A stretch of DNA of 33,947 bases from Streptomyces albus subsp. chlorinus (GTDB lineage: Bacteria; Actinomycetota; Actinomycetes; Streptomycetales; Streptomycetaceae): positions 1,714,200-1,748,146 of the forward strand of contig NZ_VJOK01000001.1 in the NCBI RefSeq assembly GCF_013302895.1. Direction: 5' to 3'. The position numbers were made by a program, and so were the translations under genes. Below are positions 20,038-28,098 of this stretch, piece after piece. Under the pieces are notes generated by a model. It did no database searches. It saw only the letters and a program-made list of their open reading frames with translations, and had not been told where the DNA came from. The first letter of the stretch is position 1, and each line of letters starts with the position of its first letter.

Positions 20038-20865
20038 TTGAACCGCAAAAAGTTGGACCCTGAAAAGTCGCCAGGAGCGGCCTTCGGCCAGCGTCTGCGC
20101 ACGTTGCGGGAGGAGCGCGGCTGGACTCAAGAAGACTTGGCGACTCGGATGGGCTACTCCGCGACGCATATTTCCGCCGTCGAAACTGGTCGCAGATCCC
20201 CAACTCTCCGGTTTGCGCAGAGTGCTGACAAGGCGCTCGGTACCGGCACTCTGTTGGAACGGCAAAGTCGGGTAGTACGCAACACGGGGTTGCTGGAAGG
20301 TTTCCCGGAGTACGTCGTGCATGAGGCGCGCGCGACAGAGATCAGGCTCTTTGAGCTGGGTATCGTCCCGGGCCTGCTCCAGACTCCGGAGTACGCAGCC
20401 GCCATCACTTCGGGTGCCGTGCGACGGGGAGCAATCACGGAGCAACAGGCGGAGGAACGGCTGTCTCTGATCGCGAAGCGGCAGGCTTCGCTGCAACGTA
20501 CTCCTCCGCCGCTGGTCTACGCGGTCCTGGATGAGAGCTGCATTCGTCGAGTGGTCGGCGGTCCAAGAGTCATGGCGGCCCAACTGGACCGGCTGGCCGC
20601 GTTCGCCGAGCTGCCCTCCACCGTCTTCCAAGTGGCTCCATACGATCTCGGCGAGCGACGGGCTTTCGATCTGCCCGTCTACATCCTGACGATGCCGGAC
20701 CGCTCACTGATGTCGTACGCCGAGTCAGCGCAACAAGGACGACTGGAACGCGATACGAAGTTCGTACAGCCTCTCTTAACGGCCTACCATCAGTTGCAGG
20801 CCGAAGCAGCCTCGCAGGCGGTATCTGTTGCCGCGATCAACCAGTTGCGAAAGGGCACTCCGTGA
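20038..20865 (+). CDS. XRE-family helix-turn-helix regulator with DUF5753 domain
   Basis: 275 residues. A Cro/C1-type helix-turn-helix at about residues 15-70 (FGQRLRTLREERGWTQEDLA, then YSATHISAVETGRRSPT) is followed by the DUF5753 ligand-like domain. That domain opens with the classic EATEIRLFE-type segment (EARATEIRLFELGIVPGLLQTPEYA) and contains VYAVLDESCIRR. This is the WhiJ-like regulator type of streptomycetes. The start is TTG 20038 with GGTGAGG upstream; no better start was found. Codon use is noticeably less G/C-biased than in flanking genes, which suggests acquisition. The stop overlaps the following DUF397 gene as GTGA, as in other XRE-DUF397 pairs. Confidence 0.92.
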   Translation: MNRKKLDPEKSPGAAFGQRLRTLREERGWTQEDLATRMGYSATHISAVETGRRSPTLRFAQSADKALGTGTLLERQSRVVRNTGLLEGFPEYVVHEARATEIRLFELGIVPGLLQTPEYAAAITSGAVRRGAITEQQAEERLSLIAKRQASLQRTPPPLVYAVLDESCIRRVVGGPRVMAAQLDRLAAFAELPSTVFQVAPYDLGERRAFDLPVYILTMPDRSLMSYAESAQQGRLERDTKFVQPLLTAYHQLQAEAASQAVSVAAINQLRKGTP

Positions 20866-21074
20866 CGACCCAGACCCCGCGTTGGTTCAAGTCCTCCTAC
20901 AGCAGCAACGGCGGCGCCTGCGTGGAGGTCGCCACCAACCTCGTCACCTCACACGACGTGGTCCCCGTCCGCGACTCCAAAAACCCCACAGGCCCCACCC
21001 TCAACGTCCCAGCCAGCGCCTTCACCGCCTTCATCAACGGCGTCAAGACCGAGGACCTCGGAGGCACCCCGTGA
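20862..21074 (+). CDS. DUF397 protein, first of a tandem pair
   Basis: 70 residues with the DUF397 signature: WFKSSYSSNGGACVEVATN, then VVPVRDSKNPTGPTL and FTAFINGVKTEDLG. DUF397 proteins are small partners of XRE/DUF5753 regulators and related to BldB-type developmental proteins; they are thought to act on the regulator, and some pairs have been proposed to be toxin-antitoxin-like. The start GTG 20862 overlaps the regulator stop by 4 nt, so the two are co-translated. The gene is more than usually similar to the next one, pointing to a recent duplication. Confidence 0.92.
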   Translation: MTTQTPRWFKSSYSSNGGACVEVATNLVTSHDVVPVRDSKNPTGPTLNVPASAFTAFINGVKTEDLGGTP

Positions 21075-21280
21075 CGACCGAATCCCCCCGCTGGCACAAG
21101 TCCTCCTACAGCGGAAACGGCGGCCAGTGCATCGAGGTCGCCACCAACCTCGCCCCCACACACGACGTGGTCCCCATCCGCGACTCCAAAAACCCCACCG
21201 GCCCCGCCCTCACCATCCCCACCACCGCCTTCGCCACCTTCGTCGCAGGCGTCAAAACCGGCGAACTCGGCACTGCCTGA
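21071..21280 (+). CDS. DUF397 protein, second of a tandem pair
   Basis: 69 residues starting GTG 21071, overlapping the first DUF397 stop (GTGA), with GGAGG upstream. Signature: WHKSSYSGNGGQCIEVATN, VVPIRDSKNPTGPAL, FATFVAGVKTGELG. About two thirds of residues match the first copy, and the DNA from HDVVP through SKNPTGP is nearly identical. The changes cluster in the C-terminal third and next to the conserved cysteine (GGAC versus GGQC), where specificity could differ. It completes a three-gene operon with the XRE regulator. Confidence 0.92.
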   Translation: MTTESPRWHKSSYSGNGGQCIEVATNLAPTHDVVPIRDSKNPTGPALTIPTTAFATFVAGVKTGELGTA

Positions 21281-21349
21281 CCGCACTGCCGTGCCTCACC
21301 CGGTGGCGCGTCACCCGCTGACCGGCGTGATCGCAGCGGGCCGGCGGCG

Positions 21350-21424
21350 TCAAGCGGCATCTTCGCCAAAGATGTCGGCAAGCTCCTCCGTGTCGTTGGC
21401 GGCCCGCTCACGCCACGCCCGCAC
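21350..21424 (-). pseudogene. Short ORF or gene remnant with coding character
   Basis: A 24-residue reading frame from GTG 21424 to TGA 21350 encodes VRAWRERAANDTEELADIFG plus EDAA. The codon mix and the amphipathic, acidic sequence look like a real C-terminus rather than random high-GC translation. The sequence upstream is a hairpin and no longer resembles the same protein. It may be the left-over 3' end of a gene lost when the island formed, or a very small gene. No family was recognised. Confidence 0.25.
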
Positions 21425-21425
21425 A

Positions 21426-21452
21426 GCGGGCGCCCCCCGGAAAGGGGCCCGC
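21426..21452 (-). terminator. Hairpin downstream of the DUF6463 gene
   Basis: GCGG...GCCCC (21426-21436) pairs with GGGGC...CCGC (21444-21452) with a small bulge and a CCGGAAA loop. It lies 10 bp beyond the DUF6463 stop (21462) on its strand. It may also stop transcripts from the convergent DUF397 genes. Confidence 0.5.
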
Positions 21453-21461
21453 GGGGCAGCG

Positions 21462-21821
21462 CTACCCCCGCCGGGCCCTCCGCAGGAGCAGGCCGCCGAT
21501 GCCGACCAGGGCGGGGAAGCCGCCCTTGGGCATGGCCGCGGCTCCCACCGCGCCGACCCCGACCAGCACGACCCCCGCGGTACGCTGGGCGGCGGTGTCT
21601 CCGTGCTGCTCCGCGGAGGTGAGCAACCGGCCGCCCATCCACAGCGCGGGCGTGGCGGCCATGAACCAGAAGGCCGCCGCCCGGTCGCCGCGCTCCGGCA
21701 CGGAGTTGACCACCCCGTCACGGGCGAGCTGTGCCAGAACGTCCCGGTAGAGCACGGCACCGATCGCCCCGTGCCCGAGCGCTGTGGCCTGGAGCCACCA
21801 TCCCGCCGACCGTCGCTTCAT
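21462..21821 (-). CDS. DUF6463-type small membrane protein
   Basis: 119 residues with four predicted transmembrane helices; opening MKRRSAGWWLQATALGHGAI, a central ERGDRAAAFWFMAATPALWMGG, and a basic RRARRG end. The pattern of helices and the GD.AAAFWF segment fit the DUF6463 family of small bacterial membrane proteins. The function is unknown. Start ATG 21821. It is convergent with the DUF397 genes and upstream of the hisF end. It is not obviously part of an operon. Confidence 0.8.
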   Translation of the reverse strand: MKRRSAGWWLQATALGHGAIGAVLYRDVLAQLARDGVVNSVPERGDRAAAFWFMAATPALWMGGRLLTSAEQHGDTAAQRTAGVVLVGVGAVGAAAMPKGGFPALVGIGGLLLRRARRG

Positions 21822-21910
21822 GCGCCGATCCTAGCCCCGGCCAAGGGAGTTGAGCGCACCAGGCCACCGTCTCACGGTCATGGCCGCCGCCCGGGGCCAC
21901 GCCGCCGACA

Positions 21911-21928
21911 CCCCCTCGGACGAGGGGG
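21911..21928. terminator. Perfect inverted repeat between hisF and the DUF6463 gene
   Basis: CCCCCTCG (21911-21918) and CGAGGGGG (21921-21928) are perfect complements separated by GA. The site lies 90-107 bp upstream of the DUF6463 start and 115-132 bp past the hisF stop. It could be a second hisF terminator or an operator for the DUF6463 gene; the sequence does not decide. Confidence 0.45.
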
Positions 21929-22018
21929 ACCTGTCGCCGGTAGGGCCACGTCAGGCCACCGTCCAGGCGCCGTCCTGCTGGGGCTTCGCCGCCCTGGCCC
22001 GAGTGGTGCCCTCACACA

Positions 22019-22038
22019 CCTGCGCACAACGGCGCAGG
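22019..22038 (-). terminator. Hairpin directly after hisF
   Basis: CCTGCGC (22019-22025) and GCGCAGG (22032-22038) form a perfect 7-bp stem with a 6-nt loop, 4 bp beyond the hisF stop codon at 22043. The placement at the end of the his operon supports a terminator, though no T-run follows. Confidence 0.6.
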
Positions 22039-22042
22039 ATCC

Positions 22043-22801
22043 TCAGCGCACCGGGTGCCCGGCCTCCCGCAGGGTCTCCTTCACCTCGCCGATCCGCAGG
22101 TCACCGAAGTGGAAGACGGAGGCGGCCAGGACGGCGTCGGCGCCGGCGGCGATCGCGGGCGGGAAGTGGTCGAGGCGGCCGGCGCCGCCGGAGGCGATCA
22201 CCGGAATGGAGACGTGCTTGCGGACGGCGGCGATCATCTCCGTGTCGTAGCCGTCCTTGGTGCCGTCCGCGTCCATCGAGTTGAGCAGGATCTCGCCCGC
22301 GCCCAGCTCGGCGGCGCGGTGGGCCCACTCGACGGCGTCGATGCCGGTGCCGCGGCGCCCGCCGTGCGTGGTCACCTCGAAGCCATCGCCCTCGGCGCGG
22401 CGCCGGGCGTCCACGGACAGCACCAGGACCTGGCTGCCGAACCGTTCGGCGATCTCGCGGATCAGCTCGGGGCGGGCGATGGCGGCGGTGTTGACGCCGA
22501 CCTTGTCGGCACCGGCCCGCAGCAGCTTGTCCACGTCCTCGGGGGTGCGCACGCCGCCGCCGACGGTCAGCGGGATGAACACCTGCTCGGCGGTGCGCCG
22601 CACCACGTCGTAGGTGGTCTCGCGGTCGCCGGAGGAGGCGGTGATGTCGAGGAACGTCAGCTCGTCGGCGCCCTCGGCGTCGTAGACCTTGGCCATCTCG
22701 ACCGGGTCGCCCGCATCGCGCAGGTTCTGGAAGTTGACGCCCTTGACGACCCGGCCGCCGTCCACGTCCAGGCAGGGGATGACTCGGACCGCGAGGGTCA
22801 T
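22043..22801 (-). CDS. hisF: Imidazole glycerol phosphate synthase, cyclase subunit
   Basis: The cyclase half of the HisHF enzyme uses ammonia from HisH to form imidazole-glycerol phosphate and AICAR. It is a 252-residue TIM barrel: [21 protein letters not shown] with the catalytic Asp, [30 protein letters not shown], and [18 protein letters not shown] with the second catalytic Asp, then VIASGGAG. The start ATG 22801 overlaps the RidA stop (ATGA). It is the last gene of the operon; two hairpins follow. Confidence 0.97.
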   Translation of the reverse strand: MTLAVRVIPCLDVDGGRVVKGVNFQNLRDAGDPVEMAKVYDAEGADELTFLDITASSGDRETTYDVVRRTAEQVFIPLTVGGGVRTPEDVDKLLRAGADKVGVNTAAIARPELIREIAERFGSQVLVLSVDARRRAEGDGFEVTTHGGRRGTGIDAVEWAHRAAELGAGEILLNSMDADGTKDGYDTEMIAAVRKHVSIPVIASGGAGRLDHFPPAIAAGADAVLAASVFHFGDLRIGEVKETLREAGHPVR

Positions 22802-23205
22802 GACCGCTGTGCTCCTTGCCGGTCCCGGTACGCCTCGATCTCCACCTCGACGACGAGGCTGGGGTCGGCGAACCCGGACACGATGATCATGGACGAGACG
22901 GGCTTGATCTCGCCGAACAGCTCCTTGTGGGCGCGGCCCACCTCCTCCACGTCCCGCGCGTGGGCGAGGAACATGCGGGTACGCACCACACTCTCGGCGC
23001 CGAGCCCCAGCCGCTTCAGCGCGTCCAGCCCGACACCGAACGCGGTGACCGTCTGCTGGTACGGCGTGTCCGCGGCGACCTCGCCGTCCACGACCGAGGT
23101 GCAGCCGCCGACCAGCACCAGGCCGTTGGGCAGCTCCACGGCGCGGGAGTAGCCGAAGGGCTCCTCCCACGGTGCGTCGGACGCGATCCGCTGTATCGGG
23201 GCCAT
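22798..23205 (-). CDS. RidA/YjgF family protein in the his operon
   Basis: 135 residues of the RidA fold, which hydrolyses reactive enamine/imine intermediates released by PLP enzymes. Recognised from [59 protein letters not shown] and a C-terminal [12 protein letters not shown]. The Arg in VVRTRMF corresponds to the substrate-binding arginine of active RidA. The start ATG 23205 touches the priA stop (TGATG) and its own stop overlaps hisF (ATGA), so it is fully embedded. Its role here is unproven; protection from by-products of the PLP enzyme HisC is possible. Confidence 0.92.
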   Translation of the reverse strand: MAPIQRIASDAPWEEPFGYSRAVELPNGLVLVGGCTSVVDGEVAADTPYQQTVTAFGVGLDALKRLGLGAESVVRTRMFLAHARDVEEVGRAHKELFGEIKPVSSMIIVSGFADPSLVVEVEIEAYRDRQGAQRS

Positions 23206-23930
23206 CAGGCAACCGCCTCCAACGCCTCTTCCAGGGTGAACGCCTTGGCGTAGAGGGCCTTTCCCACGATCGCGCCTTCGACACCTTCGGGCACCAGCCC
23301 GGCCAGTGCCCGCAGGTCGTCGAGGCTGGAGACGCCGCCGCTGGCGACCACGGGGCGGTCGGTGCGGGCGCACACATCGCGCAGCAGCTCCAGGTTGGGA
23401 CCCTTGAGGGTGCCGTCCTTGGCGATGTCGGTGACCACGTAGCGGGCGCAGCCCTCGGCGTCGAGGCGGGCCAGCGTCTCGTACAGGTCGCCGCCGTCCC
23501 GCGTCCAGCCGCGCCCGCGCAGGGTGGTGCCGCGCACGTCGAGGCCGACGGCGATCTTGTCACCGTGCTCGGCGATGACCTTGGCCACCCACTCGGGGCT
23601 CTCCAGCGCCGCGGTGCCCAGGTTGACGCGGCGGCAGCCGGTGGCGAGCGCCGCCTTGAGCGAGGCGTCGTCGCGGATGCCGCCGGACAGCTCCACCTTG
23701 ATGTCCATGGCGCGGGCGACCTGGGCGATCTGCTCCCGGTTGTCGCCGGTGCCGAAGGCGGCGTCCAGGTCGACCAGGTGCAGCCACTCCGCCCCGGCGC
23801 GCTGCCAGGCCAGGGCCGCCTCCAGCGGGTCGCCGTAGGAGGTCTCGGAACCGGACTCCCCGTGCACGAGGCGGACGGCCTGGCCGTCCCTGACGTCGAC
23901 GGCGGGCAGCAGCTCGAGCCGGTTGCTCAC
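23205..23930 (-). CDS. priA: Bifunctional phosphoribosyl isomerase A (HisA/TrpF)
   Basis: 241 residues. It has the HisA barrel signatures: [20 protein letters not shown] with the N-terminal catalytic Asp, [44 protein letters not shown] with the second catalytic Asp, and [13 protein letters not shown]. In Streptomyces this enzyme isomerises both ProFAR (histidine) and phosphoribosyl-anthranilate (tryptophan), because trpF is missing. The flanking trp genes also lack trpF, supporting the dual role, which cannot be proven from sequence alone. The start is GTG 23930 (VSNRLELL). It follows hisH by 47 nt, the largest gap in the operon. Confidence 0.96.
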   Translation of the reverse strand: MSNRLELLPAVDVRDGQAVRLVHGESGSETSYGDPLEAALAWQRAGAEWLHLVDLDAAFGTGDNREQIAQVARAMDIKVELSGGIRDDASLKAALATGCRRVNLGTAALESPEWVAKVIAEHGDKIAVGLDVRGTTLRGRGWTRDGGDLYETLARLDAEGCARYVVTDIAKDGTLKGPNLELLRDVCARTDRPVVASGGVSSLDDLRALAGLVPEGVEGAIVGKALYAKAFTLEEALEAVA

Positions 23931-23977
23931 GGCGTTCTCGCTCTCCAGGTTCGCGGGGTGTGCGGGGTTATCGGGGC

Positions 23978-24628
23978 TCACAGGGTGTCGATCCAGTTTC
24001 GCAGCAGCTGCGCTCCGGCGTCGCCGGACTTCTCGGGGTGGAACTGGGTGGCCCACAGCGGGCCGTTCTCCACCGCGGAGACGAAGCGGCTGCCGTGCGT
24101 CGTCCAGCTGACCAGCGGGGGCCTGAGGGCCGGGTTGGCGGTCTCCAGCTCCCAGTCGTGCACAGCGTAGGAGTGCACGAAGTAGTAGCGCGCGTCGGCG
24201 GGCAGCCCGGCGAACAGGCGCGACCCGTCGGGTGCCTCGACGGTGTTCCAGCCCATGTGCGGGACAGGGTGGCCGGGGTCGGTGGCCAGCGGTCCGACGG
24301 TGCCGGGCCACTCGTCCATGCCGTCGGCCTCGACGCCGTGCTCGATGCCGCGGGAGAAGAGGATCTGCATGCCCACGCAGATCCCCATCACGGGCCGGCC
24401 GCCCGCCAGCCGCCGCCCGATGACCCAGTGCCCGCGCGCCTCTTCCAGGCCCGCCATGCAGGCGGCGAACGCGCCCACGCCGGGGACCAGGAGGCCGTCG
24501 GCGTTCATGGCCTTGTCGTAGTCGCGGGTGATCTCGACCCGGGCACCGGCCCGCTCCAGCGCGCGCTCGGCGGAGCGGACGTTGCCGAAGCCGTAGTCGA
24601 AGACCACGACGCTCTTGGAACTGCTCAT
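23978..24628 (-). CDS. hisH: Imidazole glycerol phosphate synthase, glutaminase subunit
   Basis: A class I glutamine amidotransferase of 216 residues that supplies ammonia to HisF. The triad is visible: C84 in [11 protein letters not shown], and H197 and E199 in TQFHPEKSG. It opens with [13 protein letters not shown], and the [10 protein letters not shown] oxyanion segment is present. The start ATG 24628 overlaps the stop of the small membrane protein gene by 1 nt (TGATG). An in-frame extension to 24670 lies inside that gene. Confidence 0.97.
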   Translation of the reverse strand: MSSSKSVVVFDYGFGNVRSAERALERAGARVEITRDYDKAMNADGLLVPGVGAFAACMAGLEEARGHWVIGRRLAGGRPVMGICVGMQILFSRGIEHGVEADGMDEWPGTVGPLATDPGHPVPHMGWNTVEAPDGSRLFAGLPADARYYFVHSYAVHDWELETANPALRPPLVSWTTHGSRFVSAVENGPLWATQFHPEKSGDAGAQLLRNWIDTL

Positions 24629-24792
24629 CACGACCACCAGTCCAACCGCAGGATGCCCGCCACCAGGCACATGGCCGAGGCGAGCGACAGCAGCACGATC
24701 ACGCCCTTGGGCAGCTGCTGCTTCCAGAAGGAGATCGCCCCGCCGGCCAGGAAGAGCCCGACGAAGATGAGGAGGGCGGCCAGACCTGTCAC
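24628..24792 (-). CDS. 54-residue membrane protein embedded in the his operon
   Basis: ORF from GTG 24792 (overlapping the hisB stop as GTGA) to TGA 24628 (overlapping the hisH start). The product has two transmembrane helices: about residues 3-20 ([18 protein letters not shown]) and 28-47 ([18 protein letters not shown]), joined by a short WKQQLPK loop, ending in RLDWWS. No catalytic feature is visible. The same place in other Streptomyces his operons holds a similar small ORF. Both overlaps argue it is translated with HisB and HisH. The function is unknown. Confidence 0.8.
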   Translation of the reverse strand: MTGLAALLIFVGLFLAGGAISFWKQQLPKGVIVLLSLASAMCLVAGILRLDWWS

Positions 24793-25379
24793 AGCGCGCC
24801 CTTGGTGGACGGGATCCCCGTCTGACGGGGGTCGATCTCGCTGGCGTAGCGCAGGGCGCGGGCCAGGGCCTTGAACTGGCACTCCACGATGTGGTGCGCG
24901 TTGCGCCCGTAGGGGACGTGGACGTGCAGGGCGATCTGCGCCTGGGCGACGAACGACTCCAGGATGTGCCGGGTCATCGTCGTGTCGTAGCTGCCGATCA
25001 TCGGCGCCATGCCCTCGGGCTCGGTGTGCACGAGGTAGGGGCGGCCCGACAGGTCGACGGTCACCTGGGCGAGCGACTCGTCCAGCGGCACCGAGGAGCT
25101 GGCGAACCGCACGATGCCGCGCTTGTCGCCGAGGGCCTGCTTGAAGGCGGCGCCCAGCGCCAGCGAGGTGTCCTCGATGGTGTGGTGGCTGTCGATGTGC
25201 AGGTCGCCCTCGGTCTTGACCGTCAGGTCGAACAGGCCGTGGCGGCCGAGCTGGTCGAGCATGTGGTCGTAGAAGCCCACCCCCGTCGACACGTCCACGA
25301 CCCCCGTGCCGTCGAGGTCGATCTCGACGACGACGGACGTCTCCTTGGTGGTGCGCTCCACACGGCCCTTGCGCGTCAT
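24789..25379 (-). CDS. hisB: Imidazoleglycerol-phosphate dehydratase
   Basis: Dehydrates imidazole-glycerol phosphate. 196 residues, the monofunctional size without a phosphatase domain. Both metal motifs are intact: [13 protein letters not shown] with [14 protein letters not shown], and [12 protein letters not shown] followed by [20 protein letters not shown]. The start ATG 25379 overlaps the hisC stop (ATGA). Phosphatase activity for histidinol phosphate must come from a separate hisN-type gene not seen here. Confidence 0.97.
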   Translation of the reverse strand: MTRKGRVERTTKETSVVVEIDLDGTGVVDVSTGVGFYDHMLDQLGRHGLFDLTVKTEGDLHIDSHHTIEDTSLALGAAFKQALGDKRGIVRFASSSVPLDESLAQVTVDLSGRPYLVHTEPEGMAPMIGSYDTTMTRHILESFVAQAQIALHVHVPYGRNAHHIVECQFKALARALRYASEIDPRQTGIPSTKGAL

Positions 25380-26530
25380 GCCTCGCTCTTCTCCTTCAGC
25401 TCCTTCGTCACGGCTCGCACCGCGTCGAGGAACGCGTCGTTCTCCTCCGGCGTGCCCGCCGAGACCCGCAGCCAGCCGGGCACCCCGTTGTCCCGCACCA
25501 GCACGCCGTGCGCCAGCAGCCCCTCCCACACGGCGTGGGAGCCTGCCGCGCCGTCGAAGCGGCCGAACTGCACGAAGTTGGCGTCCGACTCGGTGACCTG
25601 AAGGCCCATGGCCCGCAGCTCGCGCACCAGCCGGTCGCGTTCGGCCTTGAGCTGCTCGACGTAGCCGAGGAGGGTGTCGGTGTGCTCCAGCGCCGCCAGC
25701 GCGGTGGCCTGGGTGACGGCCGAGAGGTGGTACGGCAGCCGCACCAGCTGGACGGCGTCCACGACGGCCGGGTCGGCGGCCAGGTAGCCGAGCCGCAGCC
25801 CGGCGGCGCCGAACGCCTTGGACATGGTGCGGGTGAGCACCAGGGTGGGACGGCCCTCGATCAGCGGCAGCAGCGAGGGGCGGTGCGAGAACTCGCCGTA
25901 CGCCTCGTCCACCACCACCAGCGCGCCGTGCTCGGGCCGCGCCGCCTGTGCCGCCTCGTACAGGGCCAGCACGGTCTGTTCGGTGACGGCGGTGCCGGTG
26001 GGGTTGTTGGGCGAGCAGATGAAGACGACGTCGGGCCTGTGCTCGGCGATGGCGGCGACGGCGGCCTCGACATCGATGGTGAAGTCGTCGTCGCGCGGCC
26101 CGGAGATCCAGCCGGTGCCGGTGCCCCGGGAGATCAGCGCGTGCATCGAGTACGACGGCTCGAAGCCCAGCGCGACCCGGCCGGGGCCGCCGAACGTCTG
26201 GAGGAGCTGCTGGATCACCTCGTTGGAGCCGTTGGCCGCCCACACCTGCTCGCGGGCGACGGTGTGGCCCGCCGTGCGCGTCAGGTACTCCGCGAGCCTG
26301 GTGCGCAGCTCGACGGCGTCCCGGTCCGGGTAGCGGTTGAGCCGGCGGGCGGCCTCGGTGACGCGCTCGGCGATGCGGGCGACCAGCGCGTCGGGGAGCG
26401 GGTAGGGGTTCTCGTTGGTGTTCAGCCGCACCGGCACGTCCAGCTGCGGCGCGCCGTAGGGGGACTTGCCGCGCAGCTCGTCCCGTACGGGGAGGGCGGC
26501 CAACGAGGACACAGGGGTGTTACCGGTCAC
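25376..26530 (-). CDS. hisC: Histidinol-phosphate aminotransferase
   Basis: PLP-dependent transaminase of 384 residues. Recognised from [16 protein letters not shown] near the N-terminus, [40 protein letters not shown] with the PLP-binding Asp and Tyr, and the Schiff-base lysine in [21 protein letters not shown]-terminal Arg segment is [12 protein letters not shown]. The start is GTG 26530, overlapping the hisD stop (GTGA). The stop overlaps hisB. The enzyme is complete. Confidence 0.97.
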   Translation of the reverse strand: MTGNTPVSSLAALPVRDELRGKSPYGAPQLDVPVRLNTNENPYPLPDALVARIAERVTEAARRLNRYPDRDAVELRTRLAEYLTRTAGHTVAREQVWAANGSNEVIQQLLQTFGGPGRVALGFEPSYSMHALISRGTGTGWISGPRDDDFTIDVEAAVAAIAEHRPDVVFICSPNNPTGTAVTEQTVLALYEAAQAARPEHGALVVVDEAYGEFSHRPSLLPLIEGRPTLVLTRTMSKAFGAAGLRLGYLAADPAVVDAVQLVRLPYHLSAVTQATALAALEHTDTLLGYVEQLKAERDRLVRELRAMGLQVTESDANFVQFGRFDGAAGSHAVWEGLLAHGVLVRDNGVPGWLRVSAGTPEENDAFLDAVRAVTKELKEKSEA

Positions 26531-27903
26531 GAGTCGTTCGGGACCTTCCAGTCGAACCTTGCCTTGAGTGCCGCGCCGTGCGCGGGCAGGTCCTCCGCCT
26601 CCGCGAGGGCGACCACGTGGTGGGTGACCTCGGCCAGCGCGTCGCGCGAGTAGTCCACGACGTGGATGCCGCGCAGGAAGGACTGCACCGACAGACCCGA
26701 GGAGTGGCAGGCGCAGCCGCCCGTGGGCAGCACGTGGTTGGAGCCCGCCGCGTAGTCGCCCAGCGAGACGGGCGCGTAGGGGCCGACGAAGACGGCGCCC
26801 GCGTTGCGCACCCGGGCCGCCCAGGCCGCCGCGTCGGCGGTCTGGATCTCCAGGTGCTCGGCCGCGTACGCGTTGACGACGGCCAGCCCGTGCTCCAGGG
26901 AGTCCACGAGGACGATGCCCGACTGGCGCCCGGCCAGCGCCTCGGCGATGCGCTCGCTGTGCTTGGTGGCCGGCACCTGCGTCTTCAGCTCCGCCTCGAC
27001 GGCCTCGGCCAGCGCCTCGGAGGGCGTGACGAGGACGGCCGCGGCCACCACGTCGTGCTCGGCCTGGCTGATGAGGTCGGCGGCGACGTGCACCGGGTCG
27101 GCGGTGTCGTCCGCCAGGATGGCGATCTCGGTCGGGCCCGCCTCGGAGTCGATGCCGATGACGCCCTTGAGCAGCCGCTTGGCGGCGGCCACGTAGATGT
27201 TGCCGGGGCCGGTGACCAGCTGGGCGGGGGCGCACTCGTCGGTGCCGTACGCGAACATCGCCACGGCCTGGGCGCCGCCGGCCGCGTAGACCTCGTCCAC
27301 GCCCAGCAGGGCGCAGGCCGCCAGGATGGTGGGGTGCGGCAGGCCGTCCCACGGGGTGCCGGGGGCCTGCTGCGGCGGCGAGGAGACGGCCAGCGAGCCG
27401 ACCCCGGCCTCCTGCGCGGGCACCACGTTCATCACCACGGACGACGGGTAGACGGCCCGCCCGCCCGGCACGTACAGGCCCACCCGCTCGACGGGCACCC
27501 ACCGCTCGGTGACGGTGCCGCCGGGCACGACCCGCACCGTGGAGTCGGTGCGCCGCTGGTCGCGGTGGACGATCCGGGCGCGCCGGATCGACTCCTCCAG
27601 CGCGGCGCGGACGGCCGGATCCAGCTCCTCCAGCGCCTTGGCCGGCGCCTCGGAGGGCACCCTCAGCCGCTCCAGTCGCACACCGTCGAACTTCTCCGTG
27701 TACTCGAGCACCGCCGCCGAGCCGCGATGCCGTACGTCGTCGCAGAGGGGCCGCACCTTCTCCAGGGCGGCCTCGACGTCCAGCTCGGCGCGGGGCAGCA
27801 GGTCACGGTCGATGGTGCCGGCGGCCGGACCCTGGTCAGGGACGGCCGGGGAGCCCGGCCGGGGGCCGGCGGAGGAACCACGCAGATCGATTCGGGAGAT
27901 CAC
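26527..27903 (-). CDS. hisD: Histidinol dehydrogenase
   Basis: NAD-dependent zinc enzyme that performs the last two steps of histidine synthesis. 458 residues, usual size plus a Gly/Pro-rich insert near residues 10-30. Signatures: [45 protein letters not shown], the SQAEHD zinc/catalytic stretch, AAEHLEIQT and [10 protein letters not shown]. The start is GTG 27903 ([10 protein letters not shown]). It is the first gene of the his operon. A perfect palindrome lies 42-58 bp upstream (27945-27961), probably regulatory. Confidence 0.97.
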   Translation of the reverse strand: MISRIDLRGSSAGPRPGSPAVPDQGPAAGTIDRDLLPRAELDVEAALEKVRPLCDDVRHRGSAAVLEYTEKFDGVRLERLRVPSEAPAKALEELDPAVRAALEESIRRARIVHRDQRRTDSTVRVVPGGTVTERWVPVERVGLYVPGGRAVYPSSVVMNVVPAQEAGVGSLAVSSPPQQAPGTPWDGLPHPTILAACALLGVDEVYAAGGAQAVAMFAYGTDECAPAQLVTGPGNIYVAAAKRLLKGVIGIDSEAGPTEIAILADDTADPVHVAADLISQAEHDVVAAAVLVTPSEALAEAVEAELKTQVPATKHSERIAEALAGRQSGIVLVDSLEHGLAVVNAYAAEHLEIQTADAAAWAARVRNAGAVFVGPYAPVSLGDYAAGSNHVLPTGGCACHSSGLSVQSFLRGIHVVDYSRDALAEVTHHVVALAEAEDLPAHGAALKARFDWKVPNDS

Positions 27904-27944
27904 ACGGTCAAGTCTCTCAGACCCGCGCCGCGCGCCCGCCTCCC

Positions 27945-27961
27945 GTATCAGAGGCTGATAC
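27945..27961. promoter_or_regulatory. Perfect palindrome in the hisD promoter region
   Basis: GTATCAG (27945-27951), AGG, CTGATAC (27955-27961): 7-bp arms with a 3-bp spacer. It lies in the 195-bp divergent gap between hisD (start 27903) and the membrane protein gene (start about 28099), and is AT-richer than its surroundings. The arm contains TGATAC/GATAC, which could serve as a -10, so a bound repressor would block the his promoter. The regulator is not recognised. Confidence 0.6.
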
Positions 27962-28098
27962 AGGTCACATCAGGCAAGCGTCGCCTCCCGCGTTCATCCG
28001 GTCACAGAGCGGGAAAGGAAGCGGTACGACCCTCACCTTCGCACACGGCCCGTGACCGAGGGCCGGCTCCGAGGACCACCGACGCACACCGAGGGGGG

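Noticed and set aside
26578..28098. N-terminal extension of the plus-strand membrane protein to over 1000 residues
   Set aside because: The extension is antisense to hisD, has no conserved character, and the true start follows a GAGGGGGG at about 28091.
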